From Tetragonia tetragonoides (lineage: Eukaryota > Streptophyta > Magnoliopsida > Caryophyllales > Aizoaceae): a stretch of 64,000 nucleotides of DNA. Where the stretch lies: assembly GCA_038025085.1 (NCBI GenBank), contig CM076146.1, positions 22,081,001 to 22,145,000 of the forward strand. Direction: 5' to 3'. Shown here piece by piece: positions 45,428 through 60,100 of the stretch. The translations under genes and the position numbers were made by a program. The notes under the pieces were generated by a model. That model saw only the letters and a program-made list of their open reading frames with translations. It searched no databases and was not told where the DNA came from. The number at the start of each line of letters is the position of its first letter. The first letter of the stretch is position 1.

Positions 45428-48400
45428 ACGAGTAGGGTGAAAGAGATTTGAGTTCTTTTGTGTTGTATATTAAGAAACAGCATCCAAATACTTTGTTTGC
45501 ATTCATTTGAGTGTGAAACTATACCTAGGGTGTTTACAGTTACAAACAAGCTTCAACTCAAGCTGTTGAATGAATTTACGCGTTTTAACAGCTCTTACGA
45601 CTAGGGTGATAGAAATTGAGTTCTTTTGTGTTGTATATTAAGAGAAAGCATCCAAATACTTTGTTTGAGTGTGAAACTACACCTAGGATGTTTACAAGTA
45701 CAAAAAAGCTTCAACTCAGACTTTTGATTGTATTTACGCATTTTAAAAGCTCATACGAGTAGGGTGAAAGAGATTTGAGTTCTTTTGTATTGTATATTAA
45801 GAGAAAGCCTCCAAATACTTTGTGTACATTCATTTGAGTGTGAAACTACACCTAGGATGTTTACAGTTATAAACAAGCTTCAACTCAAGCTTTTGAATGC
45901 ATTTACGCGTTTTAAAAGCTCATACGAGTAGGGTGAAAAAGATTTGAGTTCTTTTGTGTTGTATATTAAGAGACAGCATCCAAATACTTTGTTTGCATTC
46001 ATTTGAGTGTGAAACTATACCTAGGATGTTTACAAGTACAAACAAGCTTCAACTCAAGCTTTTGAATGAATTTACGCGTTTTAACAGCTCTTACGACTAG
46101 GGTGATAGAAATTGAGTTCTCTTGTGTTGTATATTAAGAGAAAGCATCCAAATAATTTGTTTGCATTCATTTGAGTGTGAAAGTACACCTGGGATGTTTA
46201 CAAGTACAAACAAGCTTCAACTCAAGCTTTCGAATGCATTTACGCTTTTTAAAAGCTCATACGAGTAGGGTGAAAGAGATTTGAGTTCTTTTGTGTTGTA
46301 TATTAAGAAACAGCATCCAAATACTTTGTTTGCATTCATTTGAGTGTGAAACTATACCTAGGGTGTTTACAGTTACAAACAAGCTTCAACTCAAGCTGTT
46401 GAATGAATTTACGCGTTTTAACAGCTCTTACGACTAGGGTGATAGAAATTGAGTTCTTTTGTGTTGTATATTAAGAGAAAGCATCCAAATACTTTGTTTG
46501 AGTGTGAAACTACACCTAGGATGTTTACAAGTACAAAAAAGCTTCAACTCAGACTTTTGATTGTATTTACGCATTTTAAAAGCTCATACGAGTAGGGTGA
46601 AAGAGATTTGAGTTCTTTTGTATTGTATATTAAGAGAAAGCCTCCAAATACTTTGTGTACATTCATTTGAGTGTGAAACTACACCTAGGATGTTTACAGT
46701 TATAAACAAGCTTCAACTCAAGCTTTTGAATGCATTTACGCGTTTTAAAAGCTCATACGAGTAGGGTGAAAAAGATTTGAGTTCTTTTGTGTTGTATATT
46801 AAGAGACAGCATCCAAATACTTTGTTTGCATTCATTTGAGTGTGAAACTATACCTAGGATGTTTACAAGTACAAACAAGCTTCAACTCAAGCTTTTGAAT
46901 GAATTTACGCGTTTTAACAGCTCTTACGACTAGGGTGATAGAAATTGAGTTCTCTTGTGTTGTATATTAAGAGAAAGCATCCAAATAATTTGTTTGCATT
47001 CATTTGAGTGTGAAAGTACACCTGGGATGTTTACAAGTACAAACAAGCTTCAACTCAAGCTTTCGAATGCATTTACGCTTTTTAAAAGCTCATACGAGTA
47101 GGGTGAAAGAGATTTGAGTTCTTTTGTGTTGTATATTAAGAAACAGCATCCAAATACTTTGTTTGCATTCATTTGAGTGTGAAACTATACCTAGGGTGTT
47201 TACAGTTACAAACAAGCTTCAACTCAAGCTGTTGAATGAATTTACGCGTTTTAACAGCTCTTACGACTAGGGTGATAGAAATTGAGTTCTTTTGTGTTGT
47301 ATATTAAGAGAAAGCATCCAAATACTTTGTTTGAGTGTGAAACTACACCTAGGATGTTTACAAGTACAAAAAAGCTTCAACTCAGACTTTTGATTGTATT
47401 TACGCATTTTAAAAGCTCATACGAGTAGGGTGAAAGAGATTTGAGTTCTTTTGTATTGTATATTAAGAGAAAGCCTCCAAATACTTTGTGTACATTCATT
47501 TGAGTGTGAAACTACACCTAGGATGTTTACAGTTATAAACAAGCTTCAACTCAAGCTTTTGAATGCATTTACGCGTTTTAAAAGCTCATACGAGTAGGGT
47601 GAAAAAGATTTGAGTTCTTTTGTGTTGTATATTAAGAGACAGCATCCAAATACTTTGTTTGCATTCATTTGAGTGTGAAACTATACCTAGGATGTTTACA
47701 AGTACAAACAAGCTTCAACTCAAGCTTTTGAATGAATTTACGCGTTTTAACAGCTCTTACGACTAGGGTGATAGAAATTGAGTTCTCTTGTGTTGTATAT
47801 TAAGAGAAAGCATCCAAATAATTTGTTTGCATTCATTTGAGTGTGAAAGTACACCTGGGATGTTTACAAGTACAAACAAGCTTCAACTCAAGCTTTCGAA
47901 TGCATTTACGCTTTTTAAAAGCTCATACGAGTAGGGTGAAAGAGATTTGAGTTCTTTTGTGTTGTATATTAAGAAACAGCATCCAAATACTTTGTTTGCA
48001 TTCATTTGAGTGTGAAACTATACCTAGGGTGTTTACAGTTACAAACAAGCTTCAACTCAAGCTGTTGAATGAATTTACGCGTTTTAACAGCTCTTACGAC
48101 TAGGGTGATAGAAATTGAGTTCTTTTGTGTTGTATATTAAGAGAAAGCATCCAAATACTTTGTTTGAGTGTGAAACTACACCTAGGATGTTTACAAGTAC
48201 AAAAAAGCTTCAACTCAGACTTTTGATTGTATTTACGCATTTTAAAAGCTCATACGAGTAGGGTGAAAGAGATTTGAGTTCTTTTGTATTGTATATTAAG
48301 AGAAAGCCTCCAAATACTTTGTGTACATTCATTTGAGTGTGAAACTACACCTAGGATGTTTACAGTTATAAACAAGCTTCAACTCAAGCTTTTGAATGCA

Positions 48401-49635
48401 TTTACGCGTTTTAAAAGCTCATACGAGTAGGGTGAAAAAGATTTGAGTTCTTTTGTGTTGTATATTAAGAGACAGCATCCAAATACTTTGTTTGCATTCA
48501 TTTGAGTGTGAAACTATACCTAGGATGTTTACAAGTACAAACAAGCTTCAACTCAAGCTTTTGAATGAATTTACGCGTTTTAACAGCTCTTACGACTAGG
48601 GTGATAGAAATTGAGTTCTCTTGTGTTGTATATTAAGAGAAAGCATCCAAATAATTTGTTTGCATTCATTTGAGTGTGAAAGTACACCTGGGATGTTTAC
48701 AAGTACAAACAAGCTTCAACTCAAGCTTTCGAATGCATTTACGCTTTTTAAAAGCTCATACGAGTAGGGTGAAAGAGATTTGAGTTCTTTTGTGTTGTAT
48801 ATTAAGAAACAGCATCCAAATACTTTGTTTGCATTCATTTGAGTGTGAAACTATACCTAGGGTGTTTACAGTTACAAACAAGCTTCAACTCAAGCTGTTG
48901 AATGAATTTACGCGTTTTAACAGCTCTTACGACTAGGGTGATAGAAATTGAGTTCTTTTGTGTTGTATATTAAGAGAAAGCATCCAAATACTTTGTTTGA
49001 GTGTGAAACTACACCTAGGATGTTTACAAGTACAAAAAAGCTTCAACTCAGACTTTTGATTGTATTTACGCATTTTAAAAGCTCATACGAGTAGGGTGAA
49101 AGAGATTTGAGTTCTTTTGTATTGTATATTAAGAGAAAGCCTCCAAATACTTTGTGTACATTCATTTGAGTGTGAAACTACACCTAGGATGTTTACAGTT
49201 ATAAACAAGCTTCAACTCAAGCTTTTGAATGCATTTACGCGTTTTAAAAGCTCATACGAGTAGGGTGAAAAAGATTTGAGTTCTTTTGTGTTGTATATTA
49301 AGAGACAGCATCCAAATACTTTGTTTGCATTCATTTGAGTGTGAAACTATACCTAGGATGTTTACAAGTACAAACAAGCTTCAACTCAAGCTTTTGAATG
49401 AATTTACGCGTTTTAACAGCTCTTACGACTAGGGTGATAGAAATTGAGTTCTCTTGTGTTGTATATTAAGAGAAAGCATCCAAATAATTTGTTTGCATTC
49501 ATTTGAGTGTGAAAGTACACCTGGGATGTTTACAAGTACAAACAAGCTTCAACTCAAGCTTTCGAATGCATTTACGCTTTTTAAAAGCTCATACGAGTAG
49601 GGTGAAAGAGATTTGAGTTCTTTTGTGTTGTATAT
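45428..49635. repeat. Five tandem copies of an 833-bp five-monomer higher-order repeat
   Basis: The marker AAGAAACAGC falls at 45472, 46305, 47138, 47971 and 48804, exactly 833 bp apart. Each unit has five distinguishable monomers: one with AAGAAACAGC and CTAGGGTGTTTACAG; one with a 10-bp loss (CTTTGTTTGAGTGTG) and CAACTCAGAC; one with GCCTCC and GTTATAAAC; one with GAGACAGC; one with CACCTGGG and CTTTCGAATGC. Copies look identical by eye, so amplification is recent. A diverged sixth copy follows at about 49640-50450, and partial ancestors lie at about 42.7-43.7 kb. Confidence 0.93.
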
Positions 49636-52600
49636 TTAGAGAAAGCGTCCAAATACGTTGTTTGCATTCATTTGAGTGTGAAACTACACCTAGGATGTTT
49701 ACAAGTAAAAACAAGCTTCAACTCAAGCTGTTGAATGAATTTACGCGTTTTAACAGCTCTTACGACTAGGGTGATAGAAATTGAGTTCTTTTGTGTTGTA
49801 TATTAAGAGAAGGCATCCAAATACTTTGTTTGAGTGTGAAACTACGCCTAGGATGATTACAAGTACAAAAAAGCTTCAACTCAGACTTTTGATTGTATGT
49901 ACGCATTTTAAAAGCTCATACGAGTAGGGTGAAAGAGATTTGAGTTCTTTTGTATTGTATATTAAGAGAAAGCCTCCAAATACTTTGTGTACATTCATTT
50001 GAGTGTGAAACTACACCTAGGATGTTTACAGTTACAAACAAGCTTCAACTCAAGCTTTTGAATGCATTTACGCATTTTAAAAGCTCATACGAGTAGGGTG
50101 AAAAAGATTTGAGTTCTTTTGTGTTGTATATTAAGAGACAGCATCCAAATACTTTGTTTGCATTCATTTGAGTGTGAAACTATACCTAGGATGTTTACAA
50201 GTACAAACAAGCTTCAACTCAAGCTTTTAAATGAATTTACGCGTTTTAACAGCTCTTACGACTAGGGTGAAAGAAATTGAGTTCTCTTGTGTTGTATATT
50301 AAGAGAAAGCATCCAAATAATTTGTTTGCATTCATTTGAGTGTGAAAGTACACCTGGGATGTTTACAAGTACAAACAAGCTTCAACTCAAGCTTTTGAAT
50401 GCATTTATGCTTTTTAAAAGCTCATACGAGTAGGGTGAAAGAGATTTGAGTTCTTTTGTGTTGTATATTAAGAGAAAGCGTCCAAATACGTTGTTTGCAT
50501 TCATTTGAGTGTGAAACTACACCTAGGATGTTTACAAGTACAAACAAGCTTCAACTCAAGCTGTTGAATGAATTTACGCGTTTTAACAGCTCTTACGACT
50601 AGGGTGATAGAAATTGAGTTCTTTTGTGTTCTATATTAAGAGAAAGCATCACAATACTTTGTTTGCATTCATTTGAGTGTGAAACTACACCTAGGATGTT
50701 TACAGTTACAAACAAGCTTCAACTCAAGCTTTTGAATGCATTTACGCGTTTTAAAAGCTCATACGAGTAGGGTGAAAGAGATTTGAGTTCTTTTGTGTTG
50801 TATATTAAGAGAAAGCATCCAAATACATTGTTTACATTCATTTGAGTGTGAAACTACACCTAGGATGTTTACAAGTACAAACAAGCTTCAACTCAAGCTG
50901 TTGAATGAATTTACGCGTTTTAACAGCTCTTACGACTAGGGTGATAGAAATTGAGTTCTTTTGTGTTCTATATTAAGAGAAAGCATCACAATACTTTGTT
51001 TGCATTCATTTGAGTGTGAAACTACACCTAGGATGTTTACAGTTACAAACAAGCTTCAACTCAAGCTTTTGAATGCATTTACGCGTTTTAAAAGCTCATA
51101 CGAGTAGGGTGAAAGAGATTTGAGTTCTCTTGTGTTGTATATTAAGAGAAAGTATCCAAATACTTTGTTTGCATTCATTTGAGTGTGAAACTACACCTAG
51201 GATGTTTACAGTTACAAACAAGCTTCAACTCAAGCTTTTGAATGCATTTATACTTTTTAAAACCTCTTACGAGTAGGGTGAAAGAGATTTGAGTTCTTTT
51301 GTGTTGTATATTAAGAGAAAGCATCCAAATACTTTGTTTGCATTCATTTGAGTGTGAAACTACACCTAGGATGTTTACAAGTACAAAAAAGCTTCAACTC
51401 AAGCTTTTGATTGTATTTACGCATTTTAAAAGCTCATACGAGTAGGGTGAAAGAGATTTGAGTTCTTTTGTATTGTGTATTGAGAGAAAGCATCCAAATA
51501 CTTTGTGTACATTCAGTTGAGTGTGAAACTACACCTAGGTTGTTTATAGTTACAAACAAGCTTCAACTCAAGCTTTTGAATGCATTTACGCGTTTTAAAA
51601 GCTCATTCGAGTAGGGTGAAAGAGATTTGAGTTCTCTTGTGTTGTATATTAAGAGAAAGCATCCAAATACTTTGTTTGCATTCATTTGAGTGTGAAACTA
51701 CACCTAGGATGTTTACAGTTACAAACAAGCTTCAACTCAAGCTTTTGAATGCATTTATGCTTTTTAAAACCTCTTACGAGTAGGGTGAAAGAGATTTGAG
51801 TTCTTTTGTGTTGTATATTAAGAGACAGCATCCAAATACTTTGTTTGCATTCATTTGAGTGTGAAACTATACCTAGGGTGTTTACAGTTACAAACAAGCT
51901 TCAACTCAAGCTGTTGAATGAATTTACGCGTTTTAACAGCTCTTACGACTAGGGTGATAGAAATTGAGTTCTTTTGTGTTGTATATTAAGAGAAAGCATC
52001 CAAATACTTTGTTTGCATTAATTTGAGTGTGAAACTACACCTAGGATGTTTACAAGTACAAAAAAGCTTCAACTCAGACTTTTGACTGTATTTACGCATT
52101 TTAAAAGCTCATACGAGTAGGGTGAAAGAGATTTGAGTTCTTTTGTATTGTATATTAAAAGAAAGCCTCCAAATACTTTGTGTACATTCATTTGTGTGTG
52201 AAACTACACCTAGGATGTTTACATGTACAAACAAGCTTCAACTCAAGCTTTTGAATGAATTTACGCGTTTTAACAGCTCTTACGACTAGGGTGAAAAAGA
52301 TTTGAGTTCTTTTGTGTTGTATATTAAGAGACAGCATCCAAATACTTTTTTTGCTTTCATTTGAGTGTGAAACTATACCTAGGATGTTTACAAGTACAAA
52401 CAAGCTTCAACTCAAGCTTTTGAATTAATTTACGCGTTTTAACAGCTCTTACGACTAGGGTGATAGAAATTGAGTTCTCTTGTGTTGTATATTATGAGAA
52501 AATATCCAAATAATTTGTTTGCATTCATTTGAGTGTGAAATAACACCAGGGTTGTTTACAAGTACAAACAAGCTTCCTCTCAAGCTTTTAAATGCATTTA

Positions 52601-52659
52601 CGCGTTTTAAAAGCTCATACGAGTAGGGTGAAAGAGATTTGAGTTCTTTTGTGTTGTAT

Positions 52660-55600
52660 ATTAAGAGAAAGCATCCAAATACTTTTTTTTCATTCATTTG
52701 AGTGTGAAACTATACCTTGGATGTTTACAGTTACAAACAAGCTTCAACTCAAGCTTTTGAATGCATTTACGCGATTTAAAAGCTCATACGAGTAGGGTGA
52801 AAGAGATTTGAGGTCTTTTGTGTTATATATTAAGAGAAAGCATCCAAATACTTTGTTTGTATTCATTTGAGTGTGAAAATACACCTAGGATGTTTACAGT
52901 TACAAACAAGCATCAACTCAAGCTGCTGAATGAATTCACGTGTTTTAACAGCTTTTACGACTAGGGTGATAGAAATTGAGTTCTTTTGTGTTGTATATTA
53001 AGAGAAAGCATCCAAATACTTTGTTTGCATTCATTTGAGTGTGAAACTACACCTAGGGTGTTTACAAGTACAAACAAGCTTCAACTCAAACTGTTGAATG
53101 TATTTACGCGTTTTAACAGCTCTTACGACTAGGGTGATAGAAATTGAGTTCTTTTGTGTTGTATATTAAGAGAAAGCATCCAAATACTTTGTTTGCATTC
53201 ATTAGAGTGTGAAACTACACCTAGGATGTTTACAGTTACAAACAAGCTTCAACTCAAGCTTTTGAATGCATTTACGCGTTTTAAAAGCTCATACGAGGAG
53301 GGTGAAAGAGATTTGAGTTCTTTTGTGTTGTATATTAAGAGAAAGCATCCAAATACTTTGTTTGCATTCATTTGAGTGTGAAACTACACCTAGGATGTTT
53401 ACAAGTACAAACAAGCTTCAACTCAAGCTTTTGAATGAATTTACGCGTTTTAACAGCTCTTACGACTAGGGTGATAGAAATTGTGTTCTTTTGTGTTGTA
53501 TATTAAGAGAAAATATCCAAATACTTTGTTTGCATTCATTTGAGTGTGAAATAACACCAGGGATGTTTACAAGTACAAACAAGCTTCAACTCAATCTTTT
53601 GAATGCATTTACGCGTTTTGAAAGCTCATACGAGTAGGGTGAAAGAGATTTGAGTTCTTTTGTGTTGTATATTAAGGGAAAGCATCCAAATAATTTTTTT
53701 CATTCATTTGAGTGTGAAACTATACCTAGGATGTTTACAGTTACAAACAAGCATCAACTCAAGCATTTGAATGCATTTACGCGTTTTAAAAGCTCATACG
53801 AGTAGGGTGAAAGAGATTTGAGTTCTTTTGTGTTGTATATTAAGAGAAAGCATCCAAATACTTTGTTTGCATTCATTTGAGTGTGAAACTACACCTAGGA
53901 TGTTTACAGTTACAAACAAGCTTCAAATCAAGCTTTCGAATGCATTTACGCGTTTTAAAAGCTCATACGAGGAGGGTGAAAGAGATTTGAGTTCTTTTGT
54001 GTTGTATATTAAGAGAAAGCATCCAAATACTTTGTTTGCATTCCTTTGAGTGTGAAACTACACCTAGGATGTTTACAAGTACAAACAAGCTTCAACTCAT
54101 GCTTTTGAATGTATTTTCGCGTTTCAAAAGCTCATACGAGTAGTGTGAAAGAGATTTGAGTTCTTTTGTGTTGTATATTAAGAGAAAGCTTCCAATTGAT
54201 TTGTTTGCATTCTTTTGCGTATGAAACTACACCAAGAATGTGTTGAATTACAAACAAGCTTCAACTCAAGCTTTTGAATGCATTTACGCGTTTTAAAAGC
54301 TCATACGAGTAGGGTGAAAGAGATTTGAATTCTTTTGTGTTGTATATTAAGAGAAAGCATCCAAATACTTTGTTTGCATTCATTTGAGTGTGAAACTACA
54401 CCTAGGATGTTTACAGTTACAAACAAGCTTCAACTCAAGCTTTTGAATGCATTTATACTTTTTAAAACCTCTTACGAGTAGGGTGAAAGAGATTTGAGTT
54501 CTTTTGTGTTGTATATTAAGAGAAAGCATCCAAATACTTTGTTTGCATTCATTTGAGTGTGAAACTACACCTAGGATGTTTACAAGTAGAAAAAAGCTTC
54601 AACTCAAGCTTTTGATTGTATTTACGCATTTTAAAAGCTCATACGAGTAGGGTGAAAGAGATTTGAGTTCTTTTGTATTGTATATTAAGAGAAAGCATCC
54701 AAATACTTTGTGTACATTCAGTTGAGTGTGAAACTACACCTAGGTTGTTTATAGTTACAAACAAGCTTCAACTCAAGCTTTTGAATGCATTTACGCGTTT
54801 TAAAAGCTCATACGAGTAGGGTGAAAGAGATTTGAGTTCTCTTGTGTTGTATATTAAGAGAAAGCATCCAAATACTTTGTTTGCATTCATTTGAGTGTGA
54901 AACTACACCTAGGATGTTTACAGTTACAAACAAGCTTCAACTCAAGCTTTTGAATGCATTTATGCTTTTTAAAACCTCTTACGAGTAGGGTGAAAGAGAT
55001 TTGAGTTCTTTTGTGTTGTATATTAAGAGACAGCATCCAAATACTTTGTTTGCATTCATTTGAGTGTGAAACTATACCTAGGGTGTTTACAGTTACAAAC
55101 AAGCTTCAACTCAAGCTGTTGAATGAATTTACGCGTTTTAACAGCTCTTACGACTAGGGTGATAGAAATTGAGTTCTTTTGTGTTGTATATTAAGAGAAA
55201 GCATCCAAATACTTTGTTTGCATTCATTTGAGTGTGAAACTACACCTAGGATGTTTACAGTTACAAACAAGCTTCAACTCAAGCTTTTGAATGCATTTAT
55301 ACTTTTTAAAACCTCTTACGAGTAGGGTGAAAGAGATTTGAGTTCTTTTGTGTTGTATATTAAGAGAAAGCATCCAAATACTTTGTTTGCATTCATTTGA
55401 GTGTGAAACTACACCTAGGATGTTTACAAGTAGAAAAAAGCTTCAACTCAAGCTTTTGATTGTATTTACGCATTTTAAAAGCTCATACGAGTAGGGTGAA
55501 AGAGATTTGAGTTCTTTTGTATTGTATATTAAGAGAAAGCATCCAAATACTTTGTGTACATTCAGTTGAGTGTGAAACTACACCTAGGTTGTTTATAGTT

Positions 55601-57144
55601 ACAAACAAGCTTCAACTCAAGCTTTTGAATGCATTTACGCGTTTTAAAAGCTCATACGAGTAGGGTGAAAGAGATTTGAGTTCTCTTGTGTTGTATATTA
55701 AGAGACAGCATCCAAATACTTTGTTTGCATTCATTTGAGTGTGAAACTACACCTAGGGTGTTTACAGTTACAAACAAGCTTCAACTCAAGCTGTTGAATG
55801 AATTTACGCGTTTTAACAGCTCTTACGACTAGGGTGATAGAAATTGAGTTCTTTTGTGTTGTATATTAAGAGAAAGCATCCAAATACTTTGTTTGCATTA
55901 ATTTGAGTGTGAAACTACACCTAGGATGTTTACAAGTACAAAAAAGCTTCAACTCAGACTTTTGATTGTATTTACGCATTTTAAAAGCTCATACGAGTAG
56001 GGTGAAAGAGATTTGAGTTCTTTTGTATTGTATATTAAAAGAAAGCCTCCAAATACTTTGTGTACATTCATTTGAGTGTGAAACTACACCTAGGATGTTT
56101 ACATGTACAAACAAGCTTCAACTCAAGCTTTTGAATGAATTTACGCGTTTTAACAGCTCTTACGACTAGGGTGAAAAAGATTTGAGTTCTTTTGTGTTGT
56201 ATATTAAGAGACAGCATCCAAATACTTTGTTTGCTTTCATTTGAGTGTGAAACTATACCTAGGATGTTTACAAGTACAAACAAGCTTCAACTCAAGCTTT
56301 TGAATGAATTTACGCGTTTTAACAGCTCTTACGACTAGGGTGATAGAAATTGAGTTCTCTTGTGTTGTATATTATGAGAAAATATCCAAATAATTTGTTT
56401 GCATTCATTTGAGTGTGAAATAACACCAGGGTTGTTTACAAGTACAAACAAGCTTCATCTCAAGCTTTTGAATGCATTTACGCGTTTTAAAAGCTCATAC
56501 GAGTAGGGTGAAAGAGATTTGAGTTCTTTTGTGTTGTATATTAAGAGAAAGCATCCAAATACTTTTTTTTCATTCATTTTAGTGTGAAACTATACCTTGG
56601 ATGTTTACAGTTACAAACAAGCTTCAACTCAAGCTTTTGAATGCATTTACGCGATTTAAAAGCTCATACGAGTAGGGTGAAAGAGATTTGAGGTCTTTTG
56701 TGCTATATATTAAGAGAAAGCATCCAAATACTTTGTTTGTATTCATTTGAGTGTGAAAATACACCTAGGATGTTTACAGTTACAAACAAGCATCAACTCA
56801 AGCTGCTGAATGAATTTACGTGTCTTAACAGCTCTTACGACTAGGGTGATAGAAATTGAGTTCTTTTGTGTTGTATATTAAGAGAAAGCATCCAAATACT
56901 TTGTTTCCATTCATTTGAGTGTGAAACTACACCTAGGGTGTTTACAAGTACAAACAAGCTTCAACTCAAGCTGTTGAATGTATTTACGCGTTTTAACAGC
57001 TCTTATGACTAGGGTGATAGAAATTGAGTTCTTTTGTGTTGTATATTAAGAGAAAGCATCCAAATAATTTGTTTGCATTCATTTGAGTGTGAAATAACAC
57101 CAGGGTTGTTTACAAGTACAAACAAGCTTCATCTCAAGCTTTTG
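52660..57144. repeat. Older higher-order copies related to the 57-61 kb and 61-64 kb blocks
   Basis: Monomers with CTTTTTTTTCATTC (52681, 56561), GTGTTATATATTAAG and GAATTCACGTGTTTTAACAGC recur in the same order as in 57145-61222. The block around 54452-55102 recurs at 61706-62355 (offset about 7253 bp). An 844-bp, five-monomer stretch around 54.4-54.9 kb is repeated at 55.2-55.7 kb. Boundaries are approximate. Confidence 0.65.
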
Positions 57145-60100
57145 AATGCATTTACGCGTTTTAAAAGCTCATACGAGTAGGGTGAAAGAGATTTGAGTTC
57201 TTTTGTGTTGTACATTAAGAGAAAGCATCCAAATACTTTTTTTTCATTCATTTGAGTGTGAAACTATACCTTGGATGTTTACAGTTACAAACAAGCTTCA
57301 ACTCAAGCTATTGAATGCATTTACGCGATTTAAAAGCTCATACGAGTAGGGTGAAAGAGATTTGAGGTCTTTTGTGTTATATATTAAGAGAAAGCATCCA
57401 AAATACTTTGTTTGTATTCATTTGAGTGTGAAAATACACCTAGGATGTTTACAGTTACAAACAAGCATCAACTCAAGCTGCTGAATGAATTCACGTGTTT
57501 TAACAGCTCTTACGACTAGGGTGATGGAAATTGAGTTCTTTTGTGTTGTATATTAAGAGAAAGCATCCAAATACTTTGTTTGCATTCATTTGAGTGTGAA
57601 ACTACACCTTGGGTGTTTACAAGTACAAACAAGCTTCAACTCAAACTGTTGAATGTATTTACGCGTTTTAACAGCTCTTACGACTAGGGTGATAGAAATT
57701 GAGTTCTTTTGTGTTGTATATTAAGAGAAAGCATCCAAATACTTTGTTTGCATTCATTAGAGTGTGAAACTACACCTAGGATGTTTACAGTTACAAACAA
57801 GCTTCAACTCAAGCTTTTGAATGCATTTACGCGTTTTAAAAGCTCATACGCGGAGGGTGAAAGAGATTTGAGTTCTTTTGTGTTGTATATGAAGAGAAAG
57901 CATCCAAATACTTTGTTTGCATTCATTTGAGTGTGAAACTACACCTAGGATGTTTAAAAGTACAAACAAGCTTCAACTCAAGCTTTTGAATGAATTTACG
58001 CGTTTTAACAGCTCTTACGACTAGGGTGATAGAAATTGTGTTCTTTTGTGTTGTATATTAAGAGAAAATATCCAAATACTTTGTTTGCATTCATTTGAGT
58101 GTGAAATAACACCAGGGATGTTTACAAGTACAAACAAGCTTCAACTCAATCTTTTGAATGCATTTACGCGTTTTGAAAGCTCATATGAGTAGGGTGAAAG
58201 AGATTTGAGTTCTTTTGTGTTGTATATTAAGGGAAAGCATCCAAATAATTTTTTTCATTCATTTGAGTGTGAAACTATACCTAGGATGTTTACAGTTACA
58301 AACAAGCATCAACTCAAGCATTTGAATGCATTTACGCGTTTTAAAAGGTCATACGAGTAGGGTGAAAGAGATTTGAGTTCTTTTGTGTTGTATATTAAGA
58401 GAAAGCATCCAAATACTTTGTTTGCATTCATTTGAGTGTGAAACTACACCTAGGATGTTTACAGTTACAAACAAGCATCAACTCAAGCTGCTGAATGAAT
58501 TTACGTGTCTTAACAGCTCTTACGACTAGGGTGATAGAAATTGAGTTCTTTTGTGTTGTATATTAAGAGAAAGCATCCAAATACTTTGTTTGCATTCCTT
58601 TGAGTGTGAAACTACACCTAGGATGTTTACAAGTACAAACAAGCTTCAACTCATGCTTTTGAATGTATTTTCGCGTTTCAAAAGCTCATACGAGTAGTGT
58701 GAAAGAGATTTGAGTTCTTTTGTGTTGTATATTAAGAGAAAGCTTCCAATTGATTTGTTTGCATTCTTTTGCGTATGAAACTACACCAAGAATGTGTTAA
58801 ATTACAAACAAGCTTCAACTCAAGCTTTTGAATGCATTTACGCGTTTTAAAAGCTCATACGAGTAGGGTGAAAGAGATTTGAGTTCTTTTGTGTTGTATA
58901 TTAAGAGAAAGCATCCAAATACTTTGTTTGCATTCATTTGAGTGTGATACTACACCGAGGATGTTTACAGTTACAAACAAGCTTCAACTCAAGCTTTTGA
59001 ATGCATTTACGCGTTTTAAAAGCTCATACGAGTAGGGTGAAAGAGATTTGAATTCTTCGGTGTTGTGTATTAAGAGGAAGCATCCAAATACTTTGTTTGC
59101 ATTCATTTGAGTGTGAAACTATACCTAGGATGTTTACAGTTACAAACAAGCTTCAAATCAAGCTTTCGAATGCATTTACGCGTTTTAAAAGCTCATACGA
59201 GTAGGGTGAAAGAGATTTGAGTTCTTTTGTGTTGTACATTAAGAGAAAGCATCCAAATACTTTTTTTTCATTCATTTGAGTGTGAAACTATACCTTGGAT
59301 GTTTACAGTTACAAACAAGCTTCAACTCAAGCTTTTGAATGCATTTACGCGATTTAAAAGCTCATACGAGTAGGGTGAAAGAGATTTGAGGTCTTTTGTG
59401 TTATATATTAAGAGAAAGCATCCAAATACTTTGTTTGTATTCATTTGAGTGTGAAAATACACCTAGGATGTTTACAGTTACAAACAAGCATCAACTCAAG
59501 CTGCTGAATGAATTCACGTGTTTTAACAGCTCTTACGACTAGGGTGATGGAAATTGAGTTCTTTTGTGTTGTATATTAAGAGAAAGCATCCAAATACTTT
59601 GTTTGCATTCATTTGAGTGTGAAACTACACCTTGGGTGTTTACAAGTACAAACAAGCTTCAACTCAAACTGTTGAATGTATTTACGCGTTTTAACAGCTC
59701 TTACGACTAGGGTGATAGAAATTGAGTTCTTTTGTGTTGTATATTAAGAGAAAGCATCCAAATACTTTGTTTGCATTCATTAGAGTGTGAAACTACACCT
59801 AGGATGTTTACAGTTACAAACAAGCTTCAACTCAAGCTTTTGAATGCATTTACGCGTTTTAAAAGCTCATACGCGGAGGGTGAAAGAGATTTGAGTTCTT
59901 TTGTGTTGTATATGAAGAGAAAGCATCCAAATACTTTGTTTGCATTCATTTGAGTGTGAAACTACACCTAGGATGTTTAAAAGTACAAACAAGCTTCAAC
60001 TCAAGCTTTTGAATGAATTTACGCGTTTTAACAGCTCTTACGACTAGGGTGATAGAAATTGTGTTCTTTTGTGTTGTATATTAAGAGAAAATATCCAAAT

